DNA of 64,000 bases from Gimesia aquarii (GTDB taxonomy: Bacteria > Planctomycetota > Planctomycetia > Planctomycetales > Planctomycetaceae), in the NCBI RefSeq assembly GCF_007748175.1, contig NZ_CP037422.1, forward strand, positions 2,439,231 through 2,503,230. The letters run 5' to 3'. Positions within the stretch are counted from its first letter, which is position 1, and the number at the start of each line of letters is the position of its first letter. Both the position numbers and the translations under genes were made by a program. The notes under the pieces are model-generated. The model saw nothing but the letters and a program-made list of their open reading frames with translations, was not told the DNA's origin and searched no databases. Shown here in pieces: positions 37,064 to 46,161 of this stretch.

Positions 37064-38020
37064 TCACGTAGAGCCATTTAACAACTCGGCAGCAATTCGA
37101 ATGGCACCCAGGCTGGGATCGTCTACACATTCCACAGACATAGGCTCAACATTGAATTGAGCCAATCGCTCCAATAATGAATCGCGATAACTCTCCTGAT
37201 GGAGCAAAGTGCCTCCGGTCAGCGCCAGTGTATAACCACCGCTTGAAAAATTGAGACGAAAGACCACAGCGCTTACGAGTTGCGCCAGATCATCGACCGC
37301 TTGATCCAAAATCGCACGCGCAACAGGATCTCCTGCTTCTGATGCCTCAAAGACCAGTTTTGAGAGTGCGGCGATTTCGCTGCGATTGTTTTCAGATCGA
37401 TACACAAATCCGATCAAAGATTGCGGATCAGGCAATCCCAGTGTTTGCAGAAATGAACCCTGTAACGCGGTTTCTGATCCCCGCCCATCAACGGCTTTTA
37501 AAATCGCGTTGATCGCCGTCATGGCAATCCGGTATCCACCACCTTCATCTCCCAGAAGATACCCCCAGCCTCCTGAACGGGCAATATCTCCAATTTGACT
37601 TTTCCCATAAGCCAGAGAACCGGTTCCCGCAATCAGACTGATGCCAACTCCCCCTGGTGTACCTGCCGCTAATACCGTTTCGGCATCCGTTACAATCTTG
37701 ATCCGGTCACCGATTCTGTTTTCCTGATTCCAACTTGTCCAGGCTTCCTTTTCTTCGATTCGCCCTGCTCCCGACATTCCCATACACAAGTATGAAACGC
37801 ACCGAGGTGAAACTTTAGCAGATTCAAACGCGCGCTCAATTGCCAGTTCCAGTTCAGTCGTCGCCGATTTGAGGCCCACTGCATTCAGATTGGAAGCACC
37901 GGCTCTTCCCTGCCCCACAACCTGAAATTCATTCCTGGAAGAAAAAACTGCCAAAGAAGCCAGCGTCTTGGAACCACCTCCATCAATCCCCAGAATCAGT
38001 CGTTTCGATTGCAAAGTCAT
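37064..38020 (-). CDS. N-acetylglucosamine kinase-like BadF/BcrAD-type sugar kinase
   Basis: A 318-aa kinase of the BadF/BadG/BcrA/BcrD ATPase fold. The phosphate-1 motif is LILGIDGGGSKTLASL at the N-terminus; LIAGTGSLAYGK and GGWGYLLGDEGGGYRIA match GlcNAc kinases, and the C-terminal LTGGTLLHQESY is typical. It lies 50 bases downstream of murQ on the same strand, so phosphorylation of GlcNAc or a related muropeptide sugar for recycling is the likely role. Confidence 0.9.
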   Translation of the reverse strand: MTLQSKRLILGIDGGGSKTLASLAVFSSRNEFQVVGQGRAGASNLNAVGLKSATTELELAIERAFESAKVSPRCVSYLCMGMSGAGRIEEKEAWTSWNQENRIGDRIKIVTDAETVLAAGTPGGVGISLIAGTGSLAYGKSQIGDIARSGGWGYLLGDEGGGYRIAMTAINAILKAVDGRGSETALQGSFLQTLGLPDPQSLIGFVYRSENNRSEIAALSKLVFEASEAGDPVARAILDQAVDDLAQLVSAVVFRLNFSSGGYTLALTGGTLLHQESYRDSLLERLAQFNVEPMSVECVDDPSLGAIRIAAELLNGST

Positions 38021-38070
38021 GACTTGTTGCTTTCTACTGAGAAAGAGGAACCTGCTAAGCTCCGTATCAA

Positions 38071-38967
38071 TTAAGCCGTTTCTTCCAGTACTTGCCGCAG
38101 ATGACCTTGGGTCTGCTTGAGCAGCTCCCTCGCGGTTTCTGGTGAAACCCTACGCATCACATGCACAATCGCCGTTTTTAACTCTCCCTTACAGGATGCA
38201 AGCACCGGCTCCGCTTCTTCTCGTGACAAATTGGTAAATGCCATCAGTATGCGGATCGACCGATCTACGAGCTTTTCATTCGTCGCACGCAAATCAACCA
38301 TCAAATTCCCATACGTTTTACCGATACGAACCATCGCACCCGTCGTTAACATGTTTAACACCATCTTAGTAGCTGTCCCCGCTTTCAAGCGTGTTGAGCC
38401 TGTAATCACTTCCGGCCCCACTATCGGGCAGATGGTTAAGTTCGCAATCTCTGCCAGTTGATTTTCCTGATTGCACGTTATTGCAATTGTCTGGGCTCCC
38501 TGTTCCTGTGCATACTTTAAACCAGCGATCACATAAGGGGTCCGCCCACTGGTCGCAATCCCTACCAAGACATCATTCTGATGGAAATCGATTTGATTCA
38601 GGTCTGCGATCGCAAATTCGGGATGATCTTCGGCACCTTCAATTGCACTCGTCAATGCCGATTCACCACCGGCAATCAACCCCACTACGAGTTCAGGAGG
38701 ACTATTAAATGTGGGCGGGCACTCACTGGCATCCAGCACACCAAGCCGACCGGAAGTGCCCGCTCCCATATAAATCAGACGGCCCCCTTTGAGAAAGGCA
38801 TTTGCAATCAGATCAATCGCAGTTGCAATCGTCTTTGCTTCTTTCTCAACAGCTGCTGTGATTTTCGCATCTTCTGCATTCATTAACTGAACAATTTCCA
38901 GACTGTTCATAGAATCAATCTGATCCGAATGCGGGTTACTTTGTTCCGTTGTTAATCGATCTAACAT
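38071..38967 (-). CDS. murQ: N-acetylmuramic acid 6-phosphate etherase
   Basis: A 298-aa SIS-domain enzyme that cleaves the lactyl ether of MurNAc-6-P to give GlcNAc-6-P and D-lactate. Signatures include LIYMGAGTSGRLGVLDASECPPTF, LIAGGESALTSAIEGAEDH and GPEVITGSTRLKAGTATKM. The C-terminal helical part is complete. Co-directional with the sugar kinase and divergent from an SSS symporter, forming a cell-wall amino-sugar uptake and recycling group. Whether planctomycete peptidoglycan or environmental muropeptides are the source is not shown. Confidence 0.96.
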   Translation of the reverse strand: MLDRLTTEQSNPHSDQIDSMNSLEIVQLMNAEDAKITAAVEKEAKTIATAIDLIANAFLKGGRLIYMGAGTSGRLGVLDASECPPTFNSPPELVVGLIAGGESALTSAIEGAEDHPEFAIADLNQIDFHQNDVLVGIATSGRTPYVIAGLKYAQEQGAQTIAITCNQENQLAEIANLTICPIVGPEVITGSTRLKAGTATKMVLNMLTTGAMVRIGKTYGNLMVDLRATNEKLVDRSIRILMAFTNLSREEAEPVLASCKGELKTAIVHVMRRVSPETARELLKQTQGHLRQVLEETA

Positions 38968-39118
38968 ATTTAATGGCCTGTCAAAAGTTCTATCTGCCAG
39001 CTAGTATAATATCCAAGATTTTGTTTCACGATAAGCATGTGTCACACGAATCTTGCATTGATTTTTAGATATCTCCTCTAAGCCTACTTCTTACTGAATC
39101 TGAACAGGTAAGGCCACT

Positions 39119-40591
39119 GTGAATATAGCCATCGGAACCACCGACCTGATTATCTTAGGCCTTTACCTGGTCGGTGTGGTCCTGTTCGGTTCCTGGGTCG
39201 GAGGCAAACAAAAAAATCTGTCTGATTATTTGCTTGGTGGGAAAACACTTCCCTGGTGGGCCATCCTCGGATCCATTGTTGCTACCGAAACCAGCACAGT
39301 CACATTCCTCAGTGTTCCGGGAATCACTTATGAACCGGGTGGAAATCTACAATTCCTGCAACTCGCACTCGGTTTTATTGTAGGAAGATTTCTGGTGATC
39401 GTGTTTTTGCTCCCCCTTTATTTTCGCGGAGAAATTTATTCTGCCTATGAAGTCTTAAAGAAACGATTCGGCGGAACGACCGAACGTGTAAGCTCCCTTG
39501 CCTTTATCGTAATGCGTACACTCGCCGATGGCTTGCGACTCTATCTGACAGCACTGGTACTGGAAAAAGTCGTCGGCATTCCTTTATCAACCTGTATTGT
39601 CATCATTGGAATCGGCACGATCATTTATACCTGCCTGGGTGGGATGAAATCCGTTGTCTGGAACGACTGCCTGCAATTTGTGATCTATATCGCTGGTGCG
39701 ATTTTTGCATTTGCCGTAATTATTGAATCACTGCCAAACGGCTGGAGTGATTATCAGCAATTCGCAATCACACATCATAAATTGACGATGTTCGATTTCA
39801 GTTGGGATCTGGCCAACAAGTACACCTTCTGGGCCGGGCTGGTCGGCGGTCTCTTTCTTTCGATGGCCACCCATGGCGCTGACCAGTTGATGATTCAACG
39901 CTATTTGGGATCGCGCAGCCAGCGCGATGCCGCGAAAGCGCTGGGAATCAGTGGTTTCGTCGTCTTCGCGCAATTTGCTCTGTTTCTCTTATTGGGAATC
40001 GCGTTGGCCGCCTTTTATACAAACTTTCCACCACAAACACCGTTCGGAAAATCGGATGAAGTCTTCGCTTCGTTCATCATTGATCATCTTCCAATAGGAA
40101 TTAAGGGGCTTACATTGGCGGCGGTCTTCGCAGCCGCGATGTCGACACTTTCCAGTTCTCTCAGTTCCACTACGAGTGCGCTGGTCAACGACTTTTATTT
40201 GCCCTTAAACTCAAGCCAAAAGCAACCAGAAGAATTAGTTCAAACCAGCCGTCTTTTCACTGCCCTGTTTGGAGTTGCACAAATCACCGTCGGCATTGCC
40301 AGCCAATCGATCTCGGATAGCGTGGTCGGGAATGTATTCTCGATCGCAGCAATCTCGACTGGATTAATCCTGGGAATTTTCTTTCTCGCTACATTCAGCA
40401 AACAAGCTTCGCAGGTTTCAGCATTGCTCGGTTTTTTGGTCGGTCTGATCGTTGTTTTGTATGTCGCTTTCGAGATGAAAACACAAGTTGCCTGGCCCTG
40501 GTACACGCTAATCGGCGCAACAACAGTTTTTATTGTCGGGATCGGAGCCAGCCGATTTCTACCTGAGATACAAACAGCCGTCGAAGAATAA
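39119..40591 (+). CDS. Sodium:solute symporter (SSS family)
   Basis: A 490-aa transporter with about 13 membrane segments. Typical SSS features are visible: LADYLLGG-type DYLLGGKTLPWWAIL, ATETSTVTFLSVPG (Na2-site region), GDQ-like GADQLMIQRYLG, and FAAAMSTLSSSLSSTTSALVNDFY (TM8 Na2 ligands). The GTG start at 39119 follows an ACAGGTAAGG stretch. Divergent from murQ across 151 bases; a sugar or amino-sugar substrate is likely, inferred from context only. It converges with the RNase HII-like gene. Confidence 0.9.
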   Translation: MNIAIGTTDLIILGLYLVGVVLFGSWVGGKQKNLSDYLLGGKTLPWWAILGSIVATETSTVTFLSVPGITYEPGGNLQFLQLALGFIVGRFLVIVFLLPLYFRGEIYSAYEVLKKRFGGTTERVSSLAFIVMRTLADGLRLYLTALVLEKVVGIPLSTCIVIIGIGTIIYTCLGGMKSVVWNDCLQFVIYIAGAIFAFAVIIESLPNGWSDYQQFAITHHKLTMFDFSWDLANKYTFWAGLVGGLFLSMATHGADQLMIQRYLGSRSQRDAAKALGISGFVVFAQFALFLLLGIALAAFYTNFPPQTPFGKSDEVFASFIIDHLPIGIKGLTLAAVFAAAMSTLSSSLSSTTSALVNDFYLPLNSSQKQPEELVQTSRLFTALFGVAQITVGIASQSISDSVVGNVFSIAAISTGLILGIFFLATFSKQASQVSALLGFLVGLIVVLYVAFEMKTQVAWPWYTLIGATTVFIVGIGASRFLPEIQTAVEE

Positions 40592-40621
40592 AATACCAAC
40601 GGTCTCATTTTTCAGCAATTT

Positions 40622-41584
40622 TTACTGTCCGCGCCAAAGGATTTGATCGGAGATCTCCAGGCGCTCTTGTGTATCCGCAATCTCGCTTTTAAAGCGACGG
40701 GCATCCACGGGATAGCCCTTCGTTGGCTTGAGATCTGGAACATGCTGCAACCAGAATTGGTTGAACAATTCCATCATCACTTCTCGCGAATATTTGCAAA
40801 CCATCGAAGAGACAGCTACAGGAAAATGCGCTTCTGCTTTTGTTTGAAAACGAATTTCCGTACTTCCGATTTTATAAACACTTTTCGCTGTTGACTCTTC
40901 AACCCGAAAAATCAGCTCGCCATCGAGCACTTCATCCAGATATTCATCATACCGATTCCGACCGCCGTGCTTGTCACCGATGATCAAGGTTGGTTCGGCT
41001 GATTCCCTGTCCCAAACGCGCGTCAGCAAATCCATGCACAATCGCGTGAGCAATACACCTTTACTACCATATTCCCGACAGCAACGATTAAAACGTTCCG
41101 GCAGGACGATCTCAGAACAAAATGCCTGTAACTCAATTCCCGCAGCATCGAATGCCTGTTTCAAATTTTGATGAGATTGCTGAATCGTTTCCAAATCAAC
41201 ACTTATTGGAACCGAAAAATCGCTATTGTGATTCCAAGGTTGATTTTGAATTTCATCGAGATGAGTTGTGGAAGTAACCAATAACCGCCACAGACCATCC
41301 AGCGAAGTAATTCTTTCTTCCCCACTAAGCAGTTGCAAAAAAGGAAAGATCGACTTTTCCAATGGAGCGAGTCCGGCTGATGAAGAATGTACCTCTTTCG
41401 AATCAGCCACGTGTAGCAACTCAGAATTTTTGGCTGGTTTTGTTTGAGACACGACTGACTGCAAAGACTGCCAGAAATCAAAGTCGCGCGGATCTCCCGG
41501 CACTTTCCATAAACTGGCCGTGATTACAAGCGGACCCAAATTGGGTCCGTAACCTGCTTCGTCCATGCCGATTATAAAACCCAT
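40622..41584 (-). CDS. Divergent RNase HII-like protein
   Basis: A 320-aa protein. The N-terminus IGMDEAGYGPNLGPLVI corresponds to the RNase HII motif with the Asp-Glu pair (D8, E9). IIGDKHGGRNRYDEY supplies a third acidic residue, and AVSSMVCKYSREVMMELFN followed by TKGYPVDARRF corresponds to the AKVTRD-like region and last Asp. The protein is about 100 residues longer than normal RNase HII, with an extra central part. It may cut RNA-DNA hybrids, or it may have changed function. I do not give it the symbol rnhB. Confidence 0.7.
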   Translation of the reverse strand: MGFIIGMDEAGYGPNLGPLVITASLWKVPGDPRDFDFWQSLQSVVSQTKPAKNSELLHVADSKEVHSSSAGLAPLEKSIFPFLQLLSGEERITSLDGLWRLLVTSTTHLDEIQNQPWNHNSDFSVPISVDLETIQQSHQNLKQAFDAAGIELQAFCSEIVLPERFNRCCREYGSKGVLLTRLCMDLLTRVWDRESAEPTLIIGDKHGGRNRYDEYLDEVLDGELIFRVEESTAKSVYKIGSTEIRFQTKAEAHFPVAVSSMVCKYSREVMMELFNQFWLQHVPDLKPTKGYPVDARRFKSEIADTQERLEISDQILWRGQ

Positions 41585-41781
41585 AATTTGCCTGTGAAAA
41601 TTTCGATTGATTTCGCTCTAAAACAATTGCCCCCGTCTGATTCCAGACCACGCGTAATGAATTCAATTCGCGCAGACAATCAGAGGCTATGATGCAGCCA
41701 TAATAAGAGAACCGATCAGTCAGGGAAATGAATGTGGCCTCTGAAATCAAGAAAGCTGTTGAAATGGAGCCAAGTCAACGA

Positions 41782-44700
41782 TCATTCAAAGCGCATCAGC
41801 CCGAATGTGTCGGGGCGAGGTTCTGATGAAAGCGGATGACTCCATCCCTGCAAGCCCACTGCAGGTAGAATTCGCACCACTGAAAACCCCCAGGTTTTCC
41901 GCTTCAATTTTGCAGAGGGAACTAGCTCCTGTAAAGGGATTGCGATTTCTGTTCTCCAATACTGTTTGTCTTTTTCACGATACACAAACCAACGCGGATT
42001 CCAGCTTCGATCGACCCAGCAACGATCACTGGTCCAGCCCCGATGATCAACTTCCAGCTGATAATAGGTTGTGTAATCTCGGTCGATGTCAAACGCGAAT
42101 GAGAGACGATCTTGTAATTTCAAATCAGCATCATAGATCCGCCCCGAGTCGGGAGGTTCCGGGTAATCCAAACCTGTTTTGAGTGGAAGGCTGGCGGCAA
42201 TATAAAGATTCTCCTTATCGTAAGACAATAACACAAAAGGCTGGCTCAGACGATCACGATCTGATACGGCCTGATTCTCTTGATTCGACAACGGCTTGGC
42301 TGAAAGACGAATTTCATCTGCTTCCTGCCAGCATTCATCAGAGAGGAGTCCATCCAAGACCGGACGCGACTTCGTAAAGCGACACAGGTAAACCGGACGG
42401 GGTGGGCTGCTTGCCGGATGCAGCAACCAGTTTTCTGCCCTCGCGATATTTTTCCATGTCGCATTGGCGGCAGGATTATGGAACGCACGAAAGATATCAT
42501 CGGCCTTACCATGCGAGCCGATTAAACGATACAGGGACGCCAAGGGAACCTGAACTTCCGGTGATTCATAAAATTCCGGTGCCTGTTTTTTAAACCAACG
42601 CTCGGCTGCGAGTGCTTGCTTCTTCCAATTCTCTGCGGTTTGAGTACGCCAATTCTGAGGCGCCCCTGTATTGAGTTGTCCTACTTGCTTCACAGTACTC
42701 AATAAAGGGGAAGGTAATTTCTCCGAAAACCGAGCCGCATTCGTAACCTGATTGGATTTCTGGTTAGGAGAGCTCGTTGATCGAGAACGTTCTACAGGCA
42801 CCTGGCGGCTTCTTTGCCAGGCGACTTCTTCGCTCGACCAAAGCTGAAACAACCATAACATGGCACGTACTGCTTCTGGCTCTTTCGGGTATTGTTCCAC
42901 CAGTTCCTGATACGTCGATTCCGCTTTCTGTAGATCATGATTGGCGACATACTGTTGTGCCAGTTGCTCTAACTGCAACGCAGCCTGTCGCCGGGTAAGA
43001 CCTTGTGTGATCATCTTTAAATGCGACATCAGCTGTGCAGAAAAGATCGGATCGCTGATTAACTTCACAGCGAACGCTTTGATATTCCGTTGTCGTTCGG
43101 CCAGCTTTCGATTTCGTTCCTCATCGGCTCCATTAATCGGGAGCAGTTGCCTGCGTGCATCGGAACCAGGGGCGATCCCGATTCCTGCAAACAAAGTTCC
43201 TCCGATAATCGCCATTTTTTTAGTTTTGTCATCAGCCGATTCCACATCAATCAAACGGTAGACACTGCGTTCTTCCTCAGAGGCGATCCCTTTGCCGAGA
43301 ATCTGTTTACCAGAGGAAGCAGCCGTGGAAACGGTCACCCCGAGTCGAGCGAGATATTCATCCGCTTCGACGGAAGTCTGACCGGAACTTCCCGGTGGTA
43401 ATCGCAGGTAAACTTTTTTGACCTTCCAGGGTGCAAGACCCGCTTGCTCGCGGTGCTCGATATACCGGGTCGAATCAGCGGCATAGCGCACGGCTTGCAA
43501 CACGGCATCTTTCACCAGAGTCGATGCTGCGTCTTTCCCCTGAGGTTGATCAATGATTAAAACATCGGGCCGCCAGGTTCGTAGTTGTGCGACAAACCGA
43601 CTTAAGGTAACAGAGGCCAAACGACCTTCCGTATGTCGGTTCCATTCTTCAATCAAACGGTCTGCGTTCTGTTCGAGTTCGGGAATCTGAACGGGAAACC
43701 GCCAGTCCTGCTTTCCCATCGAACCGCCGACACTGGTGACGGATTCATTTAATCGCAAATCCAGATCCTGGTGTGGTTGGCCATCGGGCCCCAAATCCCG
43801 ACGAACGGGCAGTACGACCAAACTACGATACCCCTGATCCCCCGCGTATTTGCTGAGCATGTTAAAAGAAATTTGCTGGGGCTGTGCGTGCACACACATC
43901 AGAGCCACACGGCGCGGGCTTGCATGATTAGAACGCCATGTCAAACCACCATCGTTTGTTGATAAAATTGTTCCGAGCGTCCCAACGGCACAGCCGTTTT
44001 GATCATCCACAAAATGAATCGCTGTCAGCGGCGCGCTCTGATTTGTCCATTGTTGCTGCCACGTTTTTCCTTTGTCAGCAGAATGCCAGATCACCGTCCC
44101 CGGATCGCCGACCACCCAGACCTGATTTCCCCGGACCTCCACAGCACGAAAATCAACAAAATCTTTGAGCTGATCAGGCAAAGCGGTCTCGGGCATTTCC
44201 CAGACCAAACCCCGGTTCTCACTTTTTCGCAGCAGCGCCCCATCACCGACCATCCAGCCGGCTGCCGTCATCGGGAGCTTCACATCATGAATGCCTCTTA
44301 AACCTTGAGGCGGAAATCGAGGTGGCAAAACCGCACCACCACCCACTAATGTCAATCGTCCCTGAGTGCCTGCGACGACTCCTGTATTCACATCAAAAAA
44401 TGCCGCAGTGCGATAACCGATCGATTCGTAACCAGTGACATCTTCCCAACTCTTACCGCCGTCTGTGGTCTTAAAGACCCCACTTGCATGTTGAATAGAA
44501 GTGTCGCCGACGACGATTCCCTCATGCATTCCGAAGAATCGAACATAGTGCAAGCGCGGCAAGCGTTTCTGAACCAGTTCCTTCCAGGTTTTGCCACCAT
44601 CCTTAGTAAATAGCAACACACCCTGATTCAAATGCCCATAGGTGGCCGTGCCACCACCGGCGATCCAGCCAATCTGATTTGTGAGGAAACAGATATGTGT

Positions 44701-44979
44701 GAGAGGACATTGTACGGGACTGGTAACGAATTGCCAGGTTCGTCCGCCATCTTCGGTTTTCCGAATGACTCCTAGATCGCCGACAGCCCAACCCGTTTTC
44801 GTTCCCAGAAACTGTACGGCATTCAAGTTGGCATCATCAAGCAGAGGCGAACCTGTAGACGGCGATCCTGTGTCAGCCAATAAGGACTGTGAACAGAAGA
44901 AAAGACTCGCAACGAATATAGTTATGATGAGAGTTGAACGCAGCGGAGTTTTCTTGTTGATTCGGGTAGAAAACGGCAT
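41782..44979 (-). CDS. YCF48-like beta-propeller / PIG-L-like / TPR / CBM9-like fusion protein
   Basis: A 1065-aa exported protein. After a signal peptide (LIITIFVASLFFCSQSLLA) come about seven propeller repeats of the YCF48/BNR type (GWAVGDLGVIRKTEDGGRTW, VFKTTDGGKSWED, GTILSTNDGGLTW). Next is a part resembling PIG-L deacetylases (VALMCVHAQPQQISF and WRPDVLIIDQPQG), where the metal motif HPDDE is replaced. A helical region with AESTYQELVEQYPKEPEAV follows, then a C-terminal family 9 carbohydrate-binding-like domain (SRPVLDGLLSDECWQEADEI). I start at ATG 44979, which has AAGGA seven bases upstream; ATG 45006 is also in frame. Function unknown; probably binds cell-surface sugars or proteins. 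Confidence 0.8.
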   Translation of the reverse strand: MPFSTRINKKTPLRSTLIITIFVASLFFCSQSLLADTGSPSTGSPLLDDANLNAVQFLGTKTGWAVGDLGVIRKTEDGGRTWQFVTSPVQCPLTHICFLTNQIGWIAGGGTATYGHLNQGVLLFTKDGGKTWKELVQKRLPRLHYVRFFGMHEGIVVGDTSIQHASGVFKTTDGGKSWEDVTGYESIGYRTAAFFDVNTGVVAGTQGRLTLVGGGAVLPPRFPPQGLRGIHDVKLPMTAAGWMVGDGALLRKSENRGLVWEMPETALPDQLKDFVDFRAVEVRGNQVWVVGDPGTVIWHSADKGKTWQQQWTNQSAPLTAIHFVDDQNGCAVGTLGTILSTNDGGLTWRSNHASPRRVALMCVHAQPQQISFNMLSKYAGDQGYRSLVVLPVRRDLGPDGQPHQDLDLRLNESVTSVGGSMGKQDWRFPVQIPELEQNADRLIEEWNRHTEGRLASVTLSRFVAQLRTWRPDVLIIDQPQGKDAASTLVKDAVLQAVRYAADSTRYIEHREQAGLAPWKVKKVYLRLPPGSSGQTSVEADEYLARLGVTVSTAASSGKQILGKGIASEEERSVYRLIDVESADDKTKKMAIIGGTLFAGIGIAPGSDARRQLLPINGADEERNRKLAERQRNIKAFAVKLISDPIFSAQLMSHLKMITQGLTRRQAALQLEQLAQQYVANHDLQKAESTYQELVEQYPKEPEAVRAMLWLFQLWSSEEVAWQRSRQVPVERSRSTSSPNQKSNQVTNAARFSEKLPSPLLSTVKQVGQLNTGAPQNWRTQTAENWKKQALAAERWFKKQAPEFYESPEVQVPLASLYRLIGSHGKADDIFRAFHNPAANATWKNIARAENWLLHPASSPPRPVYLCRFTKSRPVLDGLLSDECWQEADEIRLSAKPLSNQENQAVSDRDRLSQPFVLLSYDKENLYIAASLPLKTGLDYPEPPDSGRIYDADLKLQDRLSFAFDIDRDYTTYYQLEVDHRGWTSDRCWVDRSWNPRWFVYREKDKQYWRTEIAIPLQELVPSAKLKRKTWGFSVVRILPAVGLQGWSHPLSSEPRPDTFGLMRFE

Positions 44980-45277
44980 CGGACATCCTTGTTCGAATAG
45001 ATTCAACGCGATACAGATGACCCATCCTCAGTCCCAGACTGAGATTTGCTGGAATCAGCTATAAAAAGCGGTCGGTAGTTTACAAAAATGCAGATTTTAC
45101 GGGAGGGGAAGTTTAAACCCATTGCAGGTCCATTTTCACAAAATCCCGGGTTTTTAACCCTCAGAATGCCATCCCCTTCCCTTGATGGGCATTCTGGGAT
45201 TGTTATACTGGGAAATCCTCAACTTTGAGACCGTTTTCGGCCATCTGTATAGGTCATCCGCTCTCACTCAAAACCAG
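44980..45277. other. Spacer between the fusion gene and tRNA-Leu
   Basis: Nearly 300 bases. It contains an imperfect hairpin (AGAATGCCATC near 45164 pairing with GATGGGCATTCT ending near 45197, with a one-base bulge) and a promoter-like site for the tRNA gene. Confidence 0.5.
45182..45209 (+). promoter_or_regulatory. Promoter of tRNA-Leu
   Basis: TTGATG (45182-45187) and TATACT (45204-45209) with a 16-base spacer, about 70 bases before the tRNA. A good housekeeping promoter match. Confidence 0.6.
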
Positions 45278-45362
45278 GCCCAAGTGGCGGAATTGGCAGA
45301 CGCGCTAGCTTGAGGGGCTAGTGGGAGTTACTCCCGTGGAGGTTCGAGTCCTCTCTTGGGCA
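45278..45362 (+). tRNA. tRNA-Leu (anticodon GAG)
   Basis: 85 bases. The acceptor arms are GCCCAAG and CTTGGGC with discriminator A. The anticodon stem CTAGC/GCTAG encloses loop TTGAGGG, so the anticodon is GAG. The long variable arm GGGAG-TTA-CTCCC is typical of leucine tRNAs, and the T arm is GAGG-TTCGAGT-CCTC. CCA is not encoded. The last 58 bases recur at 55595-55652, marking it as an integration target. Confidence 0.97.
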
Positions 45363-45425
45363 TTTGAAGTCGTAACGAGTTACGTCAATTGAAATGATAT
45401 GGCTCTGATGCGCGTATATATCTGG

Positions 45426-45462
45426 CTGCCCTTGGTGAGAGGTGGATTCTCACCAAGGGCAG
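45426..45462 (+). terminator. Terminator hairpin after tRNA-Leu
   Basis: A 15-bp perfect stem (45426-45440 / 45448-45462), 7-base loop, followed by TTTT. It would end the tRNA transcript 64 bases past the mature 3' end. Confidence 0.8.
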
Positions 45463-45644
45463 TTTTGCGCGCCCCTCTTTTCTGCTTGCCCGATCATTTG
45501 AGCCCGGTTGGTCACAACGATGACTAGCGACGGAGTGTGGCTAAGCGTTGGAGACTGATTCATCGCTGCAATTGCTTTTCGAAGAGGAGAAGCCATGCAG
45601 CATTTTCAAAACGAAGAACTTTTCTGGTCCGTATATATTAGGAC

Positions 45645-46001
45645 ATGTATCTGCAGACATTGGAACCTCGAAACAGTTCCGATGTGCATTTTCACAATAC
45701 TCGCCGCACACTGGAGCGATTTACCAGATACTGTCAATGTGCCACAAAAAGATTAAGTGAGATCACTGACTACGACCTCGAAGAATATTTGTGGTTACGC
45801 AAAAAAGATACCTGGCGCGGAAAACCCATCAAAAACGTTTCTCTCAACAATGAAATTAAAATGCTCAACACCTGTTTTGCTAAAGCAGGCCCCAAAGAAG
45901 CACGCGGCTCCGGTCGAGCTAATTATGGTTTCGTGGAACATCCCCCGTTTATCAATAAGCTGGCTCATTACTCGGTCACTATTCGAAAGGGTATCTTTTA
46001 A
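45645..46001 (+). pseudogene. Truncated tyrosine recombinase (integrase), N-terminal part only
   Basis: A 118-codon frame with the core-binding (SAM-like) domain of phage-type integrases: TRRTLERFTRYCQCATKRL, then ITDYDLEEYLWLRKK, VSLNNEIKMLNTCFAKAG and NYGFVEHPPF. The catalytic domain with its Arg-His-Arg-Tyr residues is missing; the frame ends in TAA and no continuation is seen in other frames before the next gene. A TAG lies just before the ATG, so the N-terminal arm-binding domain is also absent. It sits 283 bases from tRNA-Leu, where an island integrase is expected. Confidence 0.7.
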
Positions 46002-46161
46002 AACGGTCATCTTCGCGATACCGGAAAAGGTATGAGTTTGTGGAATAGTAAGCGGCTGAGTAGTGACAATCGGAAGTCGCTTAAGTACCGAATAGTTCTG
46101 CAAATTCAGGTCTGCTGAGTTTTTTGACCCTACGGCCTTCAGTTCAGGTTGCAATCCACTT

